Source of the DNA: Pratylenchus scribneri
Lineage: Eukaryota > Nematoda > Chromadorea > Rhabditida > Pratylenchidae
Assembly: GCA_030063045.1 (NCBI GenBank)
Contig: JAQSEB010000042.1
Coordinates: 992,001-1,056,000, forward strand
Reading direction: 5' to 3'
DNA length: 64,000 bases
This document shows positions 10,904 through 24,188 of the stretch, one piece after another (position 1 is the stretch's first letter; every line of letters begins with the position of its first letter). The position numbers and the translations under genes are program-made. Under the pieces are notes generated by a model, which did no database searches, was not told the DNA's origin, and worked only from the letters and a program-made list of their open reading frames with translations.

Positions 10904-11442
10904 TTAATTTGTCGTGCAAATTCCTCCCATGCACACAGAATTGTATGAACTGCAGCATTTACAAGTTGAATAATAGTAATTGTTGTTTTGATTGATTTGT
11001 TTGATGACATCGCAATTTGTGGAAGCCAACAAAACAGTTTTATCTTTATCTTCAAAATCATAATTAATTTATTGATTGGATCATTTTGTCGCTTTTTGAG
11101 ATTAGTATTTAGCAAAAATTAGATTAATTTTAACAAATTTTGAATTTTTGTTAACTCACCGCAACTTTTGACTCCACAATTGACATTATCCTTGAAACAA
11201 TCACAAATATAGCTGCATTTTGTTGGGATCGGTATTCCACTTTGGGCATCTGAAGAAATAAAAATTTAAGAATATTTAAATTCTTAATTAATATACAATT
11301 TTAATTGAAATGAAATCAAAAAATTTACTTCATTTTATTAGAAAAAAAATTTTATATTTGTAAAAATTTTACTTGTCAAAGTCACAATTCCAATTAAGGA
11401 GAAAATAAATAGGCCAATGATTTGGGTGGAAAATAAAAACAT
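10904..11442 (-). CDS. Small secreted cysteine-rich protein (11 Cys), unknown
   Basis: Three exons (11373-11442, 11160-11249, 10904-11049) join in phase (1, 1) and give 101 residues. Residues 1-25 are a signal peptide (MFLFSTQIIGLFIFSLIGIV, then TLTNAQ). The mature part has Cys motifs CSYICDCF, NCGVKSC, STNC, STCKCC, NSVCMGGIC and ends TTN. The longest unspliced frame over exon 3 is in another frame and lacks cysteines; the spliced reading is preferred because both introns have consensus ends, phase is kept and the Cys spacing is regular. The family is not recognised. A small secreted disulfide-rich protein in a nematode could be an antimicrobial, a protease inhibitor or a parasitism effector, and nothing in the sequence decides between them. 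Confidence 0.65.
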
Positions 11443-13311
11443 AATTTATTAATAAATTAATAAATTTATTTAGTATTAAAATTTAAAATTTGGCAAATGT
11501 TTTCTGATTGAATTTGTTTACACTCAGTGACATTTATATTCACTTAAGAGAATAAGAAAATTATGCAAAATGCGGCCTTAACCATTGACGAAATTTGTTT
11601 TTACATTCGGTATTCGGTTGAAAAGGAATTTTATGATAAAATTATAATTGTTTTTATTCAAATCTCTGACGAAATCATTGAACAAATTGTTCCTCATTTT
11701 TATATTTATGTGTCAATTCATTAAATTTTACTTCCTCATTTTTATTACAAAAATTATTTTAATTTGATAATTAAATGAATTCTATAATAAAAAAATTCAA
11801 CAAATTTTTTAAAAATTTTATGCAAAATTTTAAAAATTGATTTAAAATATTGAAGTAATTTTGCAATTCCTTCGAATTCCATAAATAAAATAAATATTTT
11901 TTGAAGGCAGATGATGGCGCATTATTTTTTGGTTGGTTAATGAGCGAATATTGGAGATGGGGAGGAAAAGCCGGTTAACATTTTGGCGTTGCAGAAAAGC
12001 CCCAAAAAGGGAAAAAATCAAAAAAGGGAAAATGGGAGCGGGGGCAAAAGTCAAGTTATGTATAATTTTCCTTTTGGATGCTTGGAGGATATTCGACTGT
12101 CGGGATGAAGATGGGACATGCCCTTGGGGCATTTGCAGTAAACGCATCTACGCTTCGATTACTTCTTTCAACTTTTCGTGCAAGCTGATTTGCTTACAAA
12201 ATATTGCTGCCAGCCGATTGCCCTTTTTAAATGTCAATTGATCACTATTCTTTATTTTGTGCCAATCGAAATATGACAAATCCTTTGAATATATGTGTAA
12301 ATCCGCCATTTTTCCAATTTGTCAGGTCGAAATGACATAAATTTATATCTTTAAATTTAATTTATTCAAATTTCTCTTTTTTATATAATTAAATATTATG
12401 GACATAATTAATAAGAGAAAATTAAATTATATTTATGAACATTTATTCATCATTTTTAAAATTCTTTATTCATACATTTTTATATTACCAGCCGATCATC
12501 TTTGCTTTCATTTATTTTCTCTGATTATTCTTCCCATTATTTCCATTTTAACTTTCATTTTCCTCCAACAAGCCAATTTCATGCCATCATCCATTTTTCC
12601 ACCATTTTCAACTTTCCATTCATAATTCTTGCTCGGCACTCCAACCCTCGAAAAGGAAGATGCGCATATTTTCGGGTTGATTATGTGTTCGTCGGTCAAA
12701 AAATGAACATTCGCGCATAATATTTGCTGTGCCCTTGCACCCGCATTCCCATTGCCCTTGCTTGAAAGCGGCACTGGCATTGGAGCTAGAGGAACGGGCA
12801 TATTATATTTTGGTTGGAGAAGATCAAAGGAAGAGCATGCCAAAAACGAGTTACGAAGCCCGCCGGCTTTCCCATCTTTTCGCTTTCCTCCCAATTTGGA
12901 GAAAAAATATTAGCTTATTATTTTTGTGCCCATTCTCGCAAAATGCACATTAGTCGACATTATTTTGCCTCGGGGTCAATCCCAAAAACACATCATTATT
13001 GGCGCGGGCACAAAAAAATGAAAATGATGTGATGTTAGCCAGCCATCCAGCCGTTTGTGTTTCCAAGTTTCCAATTTCTTTGATTTACACATCCTTCTCC
13101 TCTTTTGGAGTTCATTTATTATTCAGGGAATATTCTTCTAAATTTGTACTTTAAGCAAATTTAATGCAAACCATCATTCGCATCCCATTTACGTAAAAGG
13201 ATACATTTTTGTTATCCCTTTAATCCAAATAGGATTCCGATTACTTTTCAAAATATTTTCACATTTTGAATTCATTTTAATAAATTTTTTTTTACGATTT
13301 TTAAGCCATCA
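11443..13311. other. Intergenic region upstream of the MAM gene
   Basis: 1.9 kb between two divergently transcribed genes. About 11.9-12.25 and 12.6-13.05 kb are less AT-rich than the surroundings and stay open for 75-128 codons on both strands at once. None shows a signal peptide, domain or plausible splice continuation, so no gene is called. It may hold promoter elements for the two flanking genes or degenerate coding sequence. Confidence 0.4.
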
Positions 13312-16300
13312 ATGAAAAGGGTATTAATTTGGCGACATATTTTTCTACTCATTTTATGCACATTTTCACTGCAATGTGAGTTTTTTAAAATAAATATTTT
13401 TCAATTTATATAATTTTTAACTTTAATTTTTATTTATTTAAATTACTTGGAATTTTTATTTTAAAATAGAAATTAAATTTTTTCTAAAAAAATTAAGTTT
13501 TTTAAATTTTATTTTTTGGTAATTTAATAATTTTATATAATTTTAGCAATTTCTGCCGATCAATTTGATCAAATTGCAACTTCTTCCCTAATTGGCCCTA
13601 ATGAAGAAGGCCATCATCAAATTCATCGGGAACAAATTACCAGAAGCGAAAATGCCGGTGGCAATACCGTAGTCATTTACAAAGGCCCACTGCGATGGGC
13701 ACCCTTGACAAGGGCAAAAGCATTTGGTCTGACCAATAGCCGAAAAACGGAAGAACAAGGAATTGGTGGACAACTCCCATTGCCGGGTAAAAAAATGCGA
13801 ATTTGATAAAAAATTATTAAATAATTTTTTTATCAAAATTTTTTTTAATTTAAAAATTGCCAAAATTCTTAATAAATTCAAAAATATTAATTTTTAGACA
13901 TTAAATATGAATAATAAAACAATGAGAAAAATTATAAATTAATTTTAGTTGAACCAGCCGAAACGATCAGCGAAAATAATGATGCCGGTGCCGGCGATGT
14001 TATGGAAGAAGGAAGTGGAGAAAGTGAATTATTTGGACAACAACAACAATATGAAGTTATTCCATCCTTATCTGCGCCATCGGTGGATTATGAGGACATT
14101 GAGCAGAAAAATGGGGACACCAAAAATATTCGGGTAAAAAATGAAAATTTTTTAAATTAAATTAAAAAGAAATAAAAAGTAAAAAAATTATTAAAAATTA
14201 TAATTTATGGTCGAAAATTTTATTAATTTTTATTTTAATTTCTAATAAATTTAATTACCTTACACAGGCTGAACTTCATGAATCACTGCGGCAACCATTG
14301 AGAAGACTCAGCGACAGGCAATTGTCACTTTTGCTGAAACAAATTCGAAAACAGCGAAGGCAACAACAACAAAAAATTCAACAGGGAAATGAGGCAGAAA
14401 AGAATGGAACAATTGCAACAGATGATGGTGGAAATGCTGAAATTGTGGCAGAAGAAAATAAAGTAAATCTGTCAATTATATTATGATTTATAATTATAAT
14501 ATTATATAATTTATTTTTATTAAAAAATTAAAAAATCAATAACTAACAATAATTTGTAAAAATTAAAATTTTATCAAAATTAAATAAAAATTAAATTAAT
14601 TTAGTTGAAAAAAATAATTTAAATCGAATAAATTTAAAAAATATTAATGATAAAAAAATTAATAAATCTAAAAATAATTTATTAACATTTTTAAATATAT
14701 TATTACTTCATTCACCAATCTTCAGGAACAATCCCGCAAGGAAATGCTGAATGAATTGCGTGAATTGTTGCGACAGCCATCGGATGGACGGAAATTAATT
14801 AGGCCTAAATTATTGACGAATATAAATATTGTGCCCAGTGAATGGAGCATTTATCCACCGAAAAGGGCCGAACAAATAGAGGAAAATATTAAACATGAAG
14901 AAAATATTGAAAATGGAGAGAAAAAGAACGAAAATGAAGAAGTGAATAAAAATGAAATGGAAAATCAAAATTCGGCAAATGGCACAATAATAAAATCAAC
15001 GGAAATTGTAGCAGAAAAAGGCGAAGGAAGTGATTTGATTTTGGCAAATATAACTGATGGCAAAAATGCCGAGAATGAAACTTCGAAAATTGAGGGAATT
15101 CCTCCACAAACTCAGATTGAAGGAAATCAAGAAATAAATCAAACAAATTTGGCTGCCATTTCCGAAGGTAATTTGGATTTTAGCTTTAATGTCAAATTCA
15201 TATAAAAAAAATAAAAATAAATTTAAATAATTTTTAAATGATATTAGTTACAAGGAAGTTATTCGAATTGAATTATAATTTTTACCGCTATTTTTTGAAT
15301 TTTCGATTAATAAATTTAGTAATTTTTGTGCTATAAATTCATTTTTTATTATTAGTCTTTGGAATTTAAATTTAATTTTAAATTTATTTATTATTATACA
15401 ATTTTGATTTAATTAATTTTTACCTAATTTTTAGCTCCTATAATTGAAAACACGGCAACAATTAAAGAATTGGCAACAACAACAATTAATTCAAGGCCCG
15501 GCTTAGTTCATGCCGCCCAGTTTGCTGCCATTGAAAATGAAAATAATGAATTATTGGACGGAAATGAATTGGACTTTGGGGACACTGACACCGAAGATGA
15601 AAAGGTGAATAAAAATTTGGATATTTTTTTACAAAAGAAGTTAGATAATTTATATGGATTATAATTAATTTACATTATAAAATTATTTATTAAAATTTAT
15701 TTCAAAAAATTAGTATTTTTAAGGACATAAAACCTGGCCAAATTAAGTTATTAAACCCCAACTAAAACAAATAGTAAACAAACTCTAATTTTTTGATCCT
15801 TAATTATGGAGATTTTTCCTTAAAAAATATATAGAAATAATTGCATTTTTAAGTTCGAACGAAAAATTCTGAAGGCCGAACAAAAACAGCAGCAACAAAA
15901 TGAATCGGAAGAACGGCGGACGGATGAGAAAATTGCCCAATTGTCGGCACATTGGCGAGTGGTTGAACAAAAATTTGCAGTGGAAATGGAAACGGCGATG
16001 CGAACAGCTGGCGAAACATTGACAGAGGCAATTGTGGAGGAGGCAAAAAATGAAACCGAAAAGAGTTTTGCCAATTTTGAGGGGAAGGAAGGCAAATTTA
16101 AGGTGAATAAAAATATTTTTAAAAAATTAGTAAAAATTAGTAAAGTAAAAAATATGGAACGAATTTTATTTCAAACGAATTATTAGATTAAAATTAATAA
16201 ATTTGATATCATTTTAATCACTGATTTAGATGAATAAATTAGAGTAAGAATTTGTGGATTTGATTGGAAATTGGCAAAAATTTATGAGCAAAAAAGTGGA

Positions 16301-19300
16301 AAAAAGCCAAAATCGGGCATTTTTTGACTAAAATTTTAGGGCAAATTATTTGATTTGATTATTTATTTTTATATCAAAAAATTCTACGAAAATATTACAT
16401 TTTATAAATAAAATTTATTAATTTTCAGAATAATTCCAACATTCTTTTCTCTGCCAAAACATGGGAACTGAATTCAACAAATTTGGATGAAAATTTGCCA
16501 TCAACAATTTCCACTTTCGTCGATAATTCGGAACAATTTCCTTCAAGTGTTACAAATTCGCCTACTTCATCGATTCCTCCGCCATTACGTTCTCTAGCTG
16601 ATTTGGAGGCAGCCGAATTGGCGGAATTGAGCACCCAATTGAGGCAAATTCGTCTTCGATATGAAACCTTGAAGAGACAATATTTGGCCAAAATGAGGCT
16701 ACTGAATGAACGAAAATTGGCTGGCACAAGAAGGCTGAACAAATATAAGGTATGAATTAAGAGGAAAATTGCATTAAATTTTTGATAATTATTTTCCATT
16801 TATTTAATTATAATATAAATAAAATTATAACAAAATTAAATATATATATATATATATATTTGAAAATTTTATTATAAATTAATAAAATTCCAAAAATATA
16901 TCATGAAAACTAATTATTTTTTTTATTTTTTTTAGCATTTTGAATGTTTCAGTTCCATTTTTTATATCTGAATTTATTTCATTATTTATCGGGGATATGA
17001 AATATTTAGAAAAGAAAAATATTATGAGTTTAATATTTTTGTGAGAAAATTCTTAATTATAATAAAATTCAAAAAATTATACATAATTTTTTTTTTAATT
17101 TTTTATATTTTGGAATGTCACAACATCCTTTTTATTCTTTTTATTTTTGATCATTTTATGAAGAATTAAAAATAAAAAATATTATGAGTTTAACATTTTT
17201 TGTTAGAAAATTTTTATTATTTATTTAAAAATAAATTATTAATAATAAAATTTAATTTATTCGAATTAATTTTCAATTTAATTCGGCAAAATTATTTCAG
17301 GCATCGGCGGCCACTACATTCATTGATGGTGCCAATTTGGAGTTGGGTGGAAACAAAAATGGCACTTCATCGGAAAATATGACGGCAAAACCCATTGAAA
17401 ATGAAGAACAAAAGAATATATTGGAATTAACTGCGAAACAATTAGAAAGGAGGGAGGAACAGCGCCGTGAGGAGGAATTGGCCAGAAAAGTGTTATCCAG
17501 TGAAATTGATGAAGAAATTGACGGCAAATTGGAAGGGGAAAAGACAAATGGAGGAAATGAGACTATTAAAGAGGAAAAAATAGAGGAAGAAAAATTTGAA
17601 ATCGAAAATGAAGGCAAAAATGGCGAAAATGTCAAAAATGGAACTACAGCATTGTCAAAATCCGACGATTTAAGTGGAAAATTGAATGGAACTGTGCCGA
17701 ATTTAGAAGAAAGGTAAAAAATTAAATATGTATATTTATAATTTTTTAATATGTAAAAATTGAAATAAAATTTGAAAAAATATTTTAATAAATTTAATTC
17801 ACTTTAAATTTATTTTAATTTCTCAAATATTTCAGCCCAAAAGAAAACAACAATAATTCCCAAAATTTGGGTCAACAAATTGGAAAGAATAATACAAAAT
17901 CATTGAAAGCAGGGAGACGAAGGCCACAAAAAATAAAAATGCCAACATTGGCTGGTAAAATTAATGAATAAATTATTATTAAAAAATTGAATTAAAATTC
18001 AGAATTGGCAGAGGAATTAAACAAAGTGAATGAAAGCCAAATTGAAGGATTAAATCAAACAACTGGGGAAGCGAACTTGGGCGAGGAAATTGATGAGAAA
18101 AATGGAAACATTAAACCAATTGAATTGGGGGAAACTACAATAGAAAATTCCATTAAAAATTCAACAAAATTGACATCGACAAAATCATCAAAAAATATTC
18201 CAAAATCGGCGAAAAAAGTGACACAGAAAAGTGAACAAAATTCGAAACAAAAAATTGGCAAAAAGGAGAAAATAATTGGAGAAAACAAAAATGCTCCAAA
18301 AGAGATTTTGAAGAATTCGGGGAGAATTGAAAATTTCGCTGTTGGCAATAACACTTCATTGGCAGGAAATGAGGGGAACACAATTAGCACGAATGGAACA
18401 AACAACAAAGATGAATTGACAGCCGCCCAATTGGAGCAGGATTTTTTGGAACAAGAGGGAAATAGCAGCAGCGCAACTGGATTGTAAATAATTTTTAAAA
18501 TTTTTATTTGAAAAAATTTTAAAAATTTGGAAAGAAATTTGAGCATCAGAATTTTAGAGAATCAAATAATTTTTATGAAATGAATATAGAGAATAGGCTT
18601 AACAAATTTTATATCATTTTATGGCCTATTAATTGGGATATGATTTAAGAAAGAATTATTATTATAAAAGAAATGACAAAAGTTTGAAGACCAATCATGC
18701 AGTTTTCTATTTTTAACAATAATTTTCTATTTTTTTTGTTTTAATTAAAAATTTTGGTAAAAATGCCTTAATAATGAATCAACCCAAAATTAAAAATTTT
18801 CATAAAATAAAAAAAATTAAAATAATTGCTGAAAATTTTCAATATATAAAATTTATATATACAAAAATTTCATAAAAAAATTATATATTTTTTATAAATT
18901 AAAATTTAGGCCATCCAGCCCAATTCGAGTGATTCCAACGCCAAGGAAACGAATTTTGACTTCGGATTGGTTGCCACCACCAAACACTCGGCTAATGGAT
19001 TTTTCAAAAGAAAATGGATTGGAAAAAAATGAAACAACAAATCAAAAAAATTTGGACATTGGAGGAGAAAGGAAAAGAGGAGAAAGTCGAATGAAGGGAA
19101 CGAAAAAAAGAAATAAAAATGGAAGCAAAAAAGTTGAAAATGGACAAAAATTGACAAAGGATGTTCAGCCGCATCAAAAACAACAATTGACGACAACAAT
19201 AATTCCGCAGAATTCATTGAATTCAACGTTGGTCAAAATTTTTTTAATATTAAAAAAATTACCGGGAGAAAAACGATTTGATAAAAAAATTGATTTTTTT

Positions 19301-22300
19301 TTATTATTTATTTAGATAAATATGGAAAATTATACTTAAAATTAATTTGAACTAAAATCTCAAAATTTTATAATAAAAGAACGGAATTTTGTATTAAATT
19401 TATTAATTATTTTATATATGGGATATATGTCTTTGAAGAGAGAGATTGGAAAATGGGATTTAATTGAACAATTAATTTATATTTTATTTTATTCTAAATT
19501 TTATTTTTTTTTGAAGCAGAAGTAAATTTTTGTTTTTATTTCTTTTCACGATTTTATTTCTTTATTTATTTTTTATCCAAATAAGTTTATGGGATTCAAT
19601 CAAAGCTCACAATAAAAGCAAGTTGAAAAGAGAAAATAAAAATAGTGTACCAAAAAAAATTTAAAAGATGAAAAATTATTTTATAAATCTATTCTTTGAA
19701 AAAAATATTAAATTAATAATTAATTAATAATTAAAAATATTTAAAAATGTTTTTATAAAATTTATTATTTTTGAACATCTTATTATTTTATTTTATTAAA
19801 ATTTTTCATTTTTTGAATACACTCAAGGAATTTTATTTTTATATCTTTTCTTTTCCAGATTTTGTTCTTTAATATTAATTTTTTAATTAAATAAATTTAT
19901 GGAATTCAATCCTAGCCCACAATAAGGCATTAGTTGAAAAGAAAAATAAAAATATTTTATCAAAAGAATATAAAAAAATTATTTAAAAAAGTAATTTTTG
20001 AAAAAATATTAGATAAATAAATAATAAGCTAAAAAAATTAAAAAAAAATTATAAAAAAAATTGATAAAATTTCTTATTTTTGAACAATTTTTTTATTTTT
20101 TAAAATTTTTCATTTTTTATGGAATTAAATAAAAGTCTTATTTTTATTTCTTTTCAGATTTTTATTTCTTTAATATTAATTTTTTAACCAAATAAATTTA
20201 TGGGATTCAATCCAAGCTCACAATAAGGCATTAATTAAAAAAGGAGAAATTTTTAAAAAATTTTATAAAATTTCCTTTTTTTCCAGCAATTCTCCACTTT
20301 TGAATCGAACAGCGAAAAAGCCGCCAAAACGTGCCAGAGTGAATCAAAGTGCTTCAATTGGGACACGGCAACCACCCATAATACAAAGGGAACAAATCCA
20401 GGGGGAACGAAGGCCAATTCCACCCGTTCAATTCCAACAACAAAATTTGGGCCAACCAATTGGGGGTGGATCAATCCAAGGGCAACAACAAATTGTACCA
20501 GTGAATTCGGGGGCAACTAATTCAATCGGAGGAGTACAACAACAAAAACCACAACTTGACCAAGGACAAAGAGGATTTTATCAACTTGAGAGGACACAAG
20601 TGACAAATGGTAAAGAAAATATTTTTAATATATAATGAATTAGATGGGAAAATGGCGCTTAGTTAGCCAAATTTTGCGAACTGACCAATCTCATTGCTTT
20701 TCAATATTTTAATATTATTTTTATAATATTAAATTTAAAATTAAATTCTCTCTGTTGAACATTTTCATATCAAAATAATTGATCAAAAACATAATTGTCC
20801 AGAAAATTATGGCTAACGAAAACAGTATTTAGCCTATTTTGATGCTTTTTTGTCATATTTTTCACCAATTTTCAATCAAATCCATTAATTCTTTCTCCTA
20901 TTTATCTATCCCAATAAGAAAGAGTTATGCAATAAATTTAAAGTTAAAAGTTAAGATTGATTAACTAAATTTGCGGTCCCAAATTTTATGTCCCTTATTA
21001 AAAATGAAATTTTTAGCCTATTACCCATCTTTTGAGATCTATCATCTATTTAAGACTTATTATTATTAGCCTAAATTCAAGACACATTCTCCTAGTTTTT
21101 AAAACCTTAATCGCCACCCTAAATTATACTCTTTATTGTTTTTGTTGAGAACCGCAAATATTTGCCATACAATAAAATTCATTTAAAAATTCATAAACAT
21201 ATTGTTCAAATTTTACAGTAAACAATCCACCCAAATTATTACCCCAATTGCCATTGGAAGGAGGCAATGGTGAATTCAAATTGAAGGGAGTTGCCCAAGT
21301 TCAAGTGGAAGCAAGCAAAGATAAAATGGAAGAGGCGGTACAAAAAGATGAGACCCAATTAAATGATGAAGCAAATTTGGAGGCAAAATTGAGCAAAGAA
21401 ATTGATAAAATTGACAATAAAACTGCAAATGGGCAAAATGGGAAGGAAAAAGAGGAGGAAATGGCCATCAGCAACGACGATTTTGGCAATTTAGAGGGTA
21501 TAAATAAAAATTTTTAATTAAATTATATTTTAAGAAATGACATTTTAAGGCTTATAGGAGTGGCAAATTGTGGCATCAAGCATTTTAAATTTCTAATTTT
21601 TTTAAATGAATGAAAAAAGACAAATTCTATTTCTTAAAAAAATGTTGTATAATTTCATTTGAATATTTACATATTGGTGCCAAAATATTTTAATATTAAT
21701 AAATTCACAGAATTCGCACGAATTGATGAACAAGCGATTTGTGATGCGATTGCCTGCAATTTTGAGAGCGGTAAATATATTTTAAATATATTTAATTTTG
21801 AAATAATATTAATTTTATCTATAAAATATTAATTTAGAAAATTTTTTTAAAAAATTAGTCATATTCGTGGCAAAGGACTTTGCCTTATTTGGATAGGAAT
21901 TAAATTTAGATTTAAAAATAAATTTTGACGGGATTTTAAAACCTTTAATTTTAAGATAATTTTTTCAAAATTTTGTACAAATTTAATTATTTAATTTATA
22001 ATCCATTAATTTATCCCATAGGCAATCTCTGTGAATGGGAACCCAGCGTGGATACGCTGAATCCAGGGGATCCCCGTTTCAAACGGTACAAAATGGCAAG
22101 ACGCCTTCTTTTGGTTCAAAGGCAAAAACGTCGCCGTTTTCGACGACAAAGTTTGCCTTCTGCAACAAATTTGGCTGCTGAAAAAGATAGCGATAAATTG
22201 GCAAAGGAAAAGCCGAATAAGGGGCCAAAAGATGGGAAAAAGCAATTGCAAGGGAATGGAGGGAAAGTGCCAAAGAAAATTGTGATGCGAAGTTGGCACA

Positions 22301-23130
22301 ATTGGGTGGGTCAATACAGGAATCGATTGACTGGCATAGCAAAATCCGGTAAATTTTTATTAATTTTTTATTAAAATAAAATTTAGATATTTTCTCAACG
22401 CGTAATCAACGATTTGCTGCATCATATTTGCGACCCGGGCAACGGTCAACATTGACTGGACGATTGTTGACCGGGGAAAAGGCCACAATTCGGTTTAGGG
22501 CTTGGGAGGCAACAAGGTGAAAATAATTGGAATTATAAAAAGATTGAAATTTTTTACAAGAATATTAAATTAATAATCCACAATATAAAAGCATAATTTA
22601 ATTAATTAATAAATTATATAATTGATTAAATTTATATTTTTTAAATACGAATAATAATTCGCAACCAAAAGCAAAAAGAAATATTTAAAAATTAAGCTAT
22701 TAAAAATTTTGCCACAGAGACCTTCAATTACGGGTTTGTTGTGAAGGTGCTCCTTTGCCAAAAAATGTGGAACAAAAACCACAACAATGCGTTTTCCAAA
22801 CTGATAAAGGCGTGAAACGAGGCAGCCGGCGATGGCTGGAGCATGAGGCCACCTGTCCACAGGGCACAAAGAAGGTTGGTTCTCCAATTTTTTTAAAAAT
22901 GATTTAAATTAAAATTTTAAAATATTTTTTAAAAATATTATTTTTAATTATTTCATTATATTAAAATGTTTTAAATATTTGATAATAATTAAAAAATAAA
23001 AATATTTTTTATAAATTAGATCATCTTTGAATGCCGAAATTTGGGCCGATATCAAGGCGCCTGCGGACTTGACAATATTCAATTGCTCAATGATTATTGC
23101 CCTTCAATAACATCCAAAGAGGGAAATTAA
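13312..23130 (+). CDS. Large secreted protein with C-terminal MAM-like domain (19 exons, about 1,527 aa)
   Basis: Nineteen exons join with unbroken phase: 13312-13375, 13547-13786, 13949-14133, 14268-14462, 14726-15167, 15435-15604, 15854-16102, 16429-16749, 17301-17713, 17836-17954, 18003-18483, 18910-19227, 20287-20609, 21219-21497, 21711-21770, 22022-22348, 22387-22516, 22718-22874, 23020-23130. Residues 1-22 are a signal peptide (MKRVLIWRHIFLLILCTFSL). The bulk is low-complexity, Glu/Lys/Asn-rich, with many NGT/NET sequons, Gln-rich stretches and likely coiled coil (RQIRLRYETLKRQYLAKMRL). The last five exons resemble a MAM domain: ICDAIACNFESGNLCEWEP, RFAASYLRPGQ, ATIRFRAWEATRDLQLRVCC and YQGACGLDNIQLLNDYC. 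MAM domains are extracellular adhesion modules, so an extracellular-matrix or cuticle role is plausible. A basic insert (KRYKMARRLLLVQRQKRRRF) interrupts the domain. No orthologue recognised. Confidence 0.8.
16225..16392. repeat. Dispersed ~150-bp repeat, intronic copy
   Basis: Lies in intron 7 of the MAM gene. Carries GAATTTGTGGATTTGATTGG, also found nearly unchanged at about 25370, followed by the CGGGCATTTTTTG and ATATCAAAA parts shared with the copies near 8.8, 20.8, 31.7 and 57.25 kb. Confidence 0.6.
20755..20915. repeat. Dispersed ~150-bp repeat, intronic copy (opposite orientation)
   Basis: Intron 13 of the MAM gene. ATATCAAAATAATTGATC at one end and CAATCAAATCCATTAATTCT at the other are the reverse-complement form of the copies near 16.3 and 25.4 kb and match the orientation of those at 31.7 and 57.25 kb. 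Confidence 0.6.
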
Positions 23131-24018
23131 TAATATTCCATACATTTAATTTATTATTTTTCAATTGTCTTTTAATGTTTGCCATCATTTTTAAAAATTA
23201 ATTCAGTGCAATAAATAAACCATTTTCAATTTAATTAAATTAATCCAATGTAAAATTTAAAATAATAATTTGGAATAAAAATAAAATTAAATAATTAATG
23301 GATTTAATAAATAAAAAAAAACAATAATTCAAAAAAATATAAAATTATAATAATTTAAAATTTTCCTTATAATTTTGAAAAATTTTGTTTAAAATTTAGA
23401 AAATTTGATAATTTAAATTTATATTCCATTATTAATTAAACTATTATATACAAAGTACAATAATTCAGTAAATTGAAAATAGAAAAGGGCAAAGAGCAAA
23501 GGAAGTAATAAAAATGTTCCACTAAATTAATCATTTTCTCTATTCCAAATCAGCTGATCTTTTTTGCGAGATGACTTCAAAAGTATTTGCCAATTCGAAG
23601 GTATTCCAAATTTAGTATACACAAAACACACATTTATAAGCAAGAGAATTAATTATATAAGAGTGCCTGAATGTATTTTGAATGATTCACACATTCCATT
23701 TGATTTTGATCAAATAAATTCAGCGAAAATCCCCGTGAGCTTATTTTGCCGATTTTTGTAAAGAAATTGATACTTTTTTGATCATAAACCAATTTGTGAT
23801 CAAAAATGTGTGACTGAATTTGTTCATTGAATGAATGTGCATTGTGCACAAAAGTGAAATAGGCATATTTGTGTTTTATCCAAAAAAAAATATTTTATTT
23901 TTGTATATTTTTGGATAATGAATATTTGCGATTTGCGCACATAAATTTTTACACTTTACATTCAAGAATGTGATTCATTAAATTAAATAGTGCAGTGGGG
24001 TGATGGATTGAATGCCTC
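23131..24018. other. Intergenic spacer
   Basis: Contains the 3' end of the MAM gene (AATAAATAAA near 23209) and then AT-rich sequence. A 65-codon open stretch at 23564-23761 on the plus strand starts with TTG, has no acceptable upstream exon and is not called. Confidence 0.5.
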
Positions 24019-24026
24019 TATATAAA
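24019..24026 (+). promoter_or_regulatory. TATA box of the repeat-protein gene
   Basis: TATATAAA lies 170 bp upstream of the ATG, followed by a plausible start region near 24045-24055 and, at 24170-24171, a TTTTTAG acceptor 17 nt before the ATG. The acceptor could close a 5'-UTR intron or receive a spliced leader. Position and context support a strong core promoter; not experimentally shown. Confidence 0.55.
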
Positions 24027-24188
24027 TCGCAATTTTTTCTGAAGAAATACTCTCATTATTCCTATTTTTCATTTTCACCTTTTTATGACCAAACATTAGG
24101 GAAATATTACTAATAATTTCACATATATTTTTTAATATTATTTAAATTTTTAAACTTTTTTTCATTTTTAGAAGTAAAATAAATAAAA

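Noticed and set aside
12508..12894. 128-codon minus-strand frame and overlapping plus-strand frames
   Set aside because: Open on both strands with no domain, signal peptide or splice partner; described as intergenic.
23564..23761. 65-codon plus-strand frame after the MAM gene
   Set aside because: No ATG at its start, no upstream exon in phase and no family similarity.
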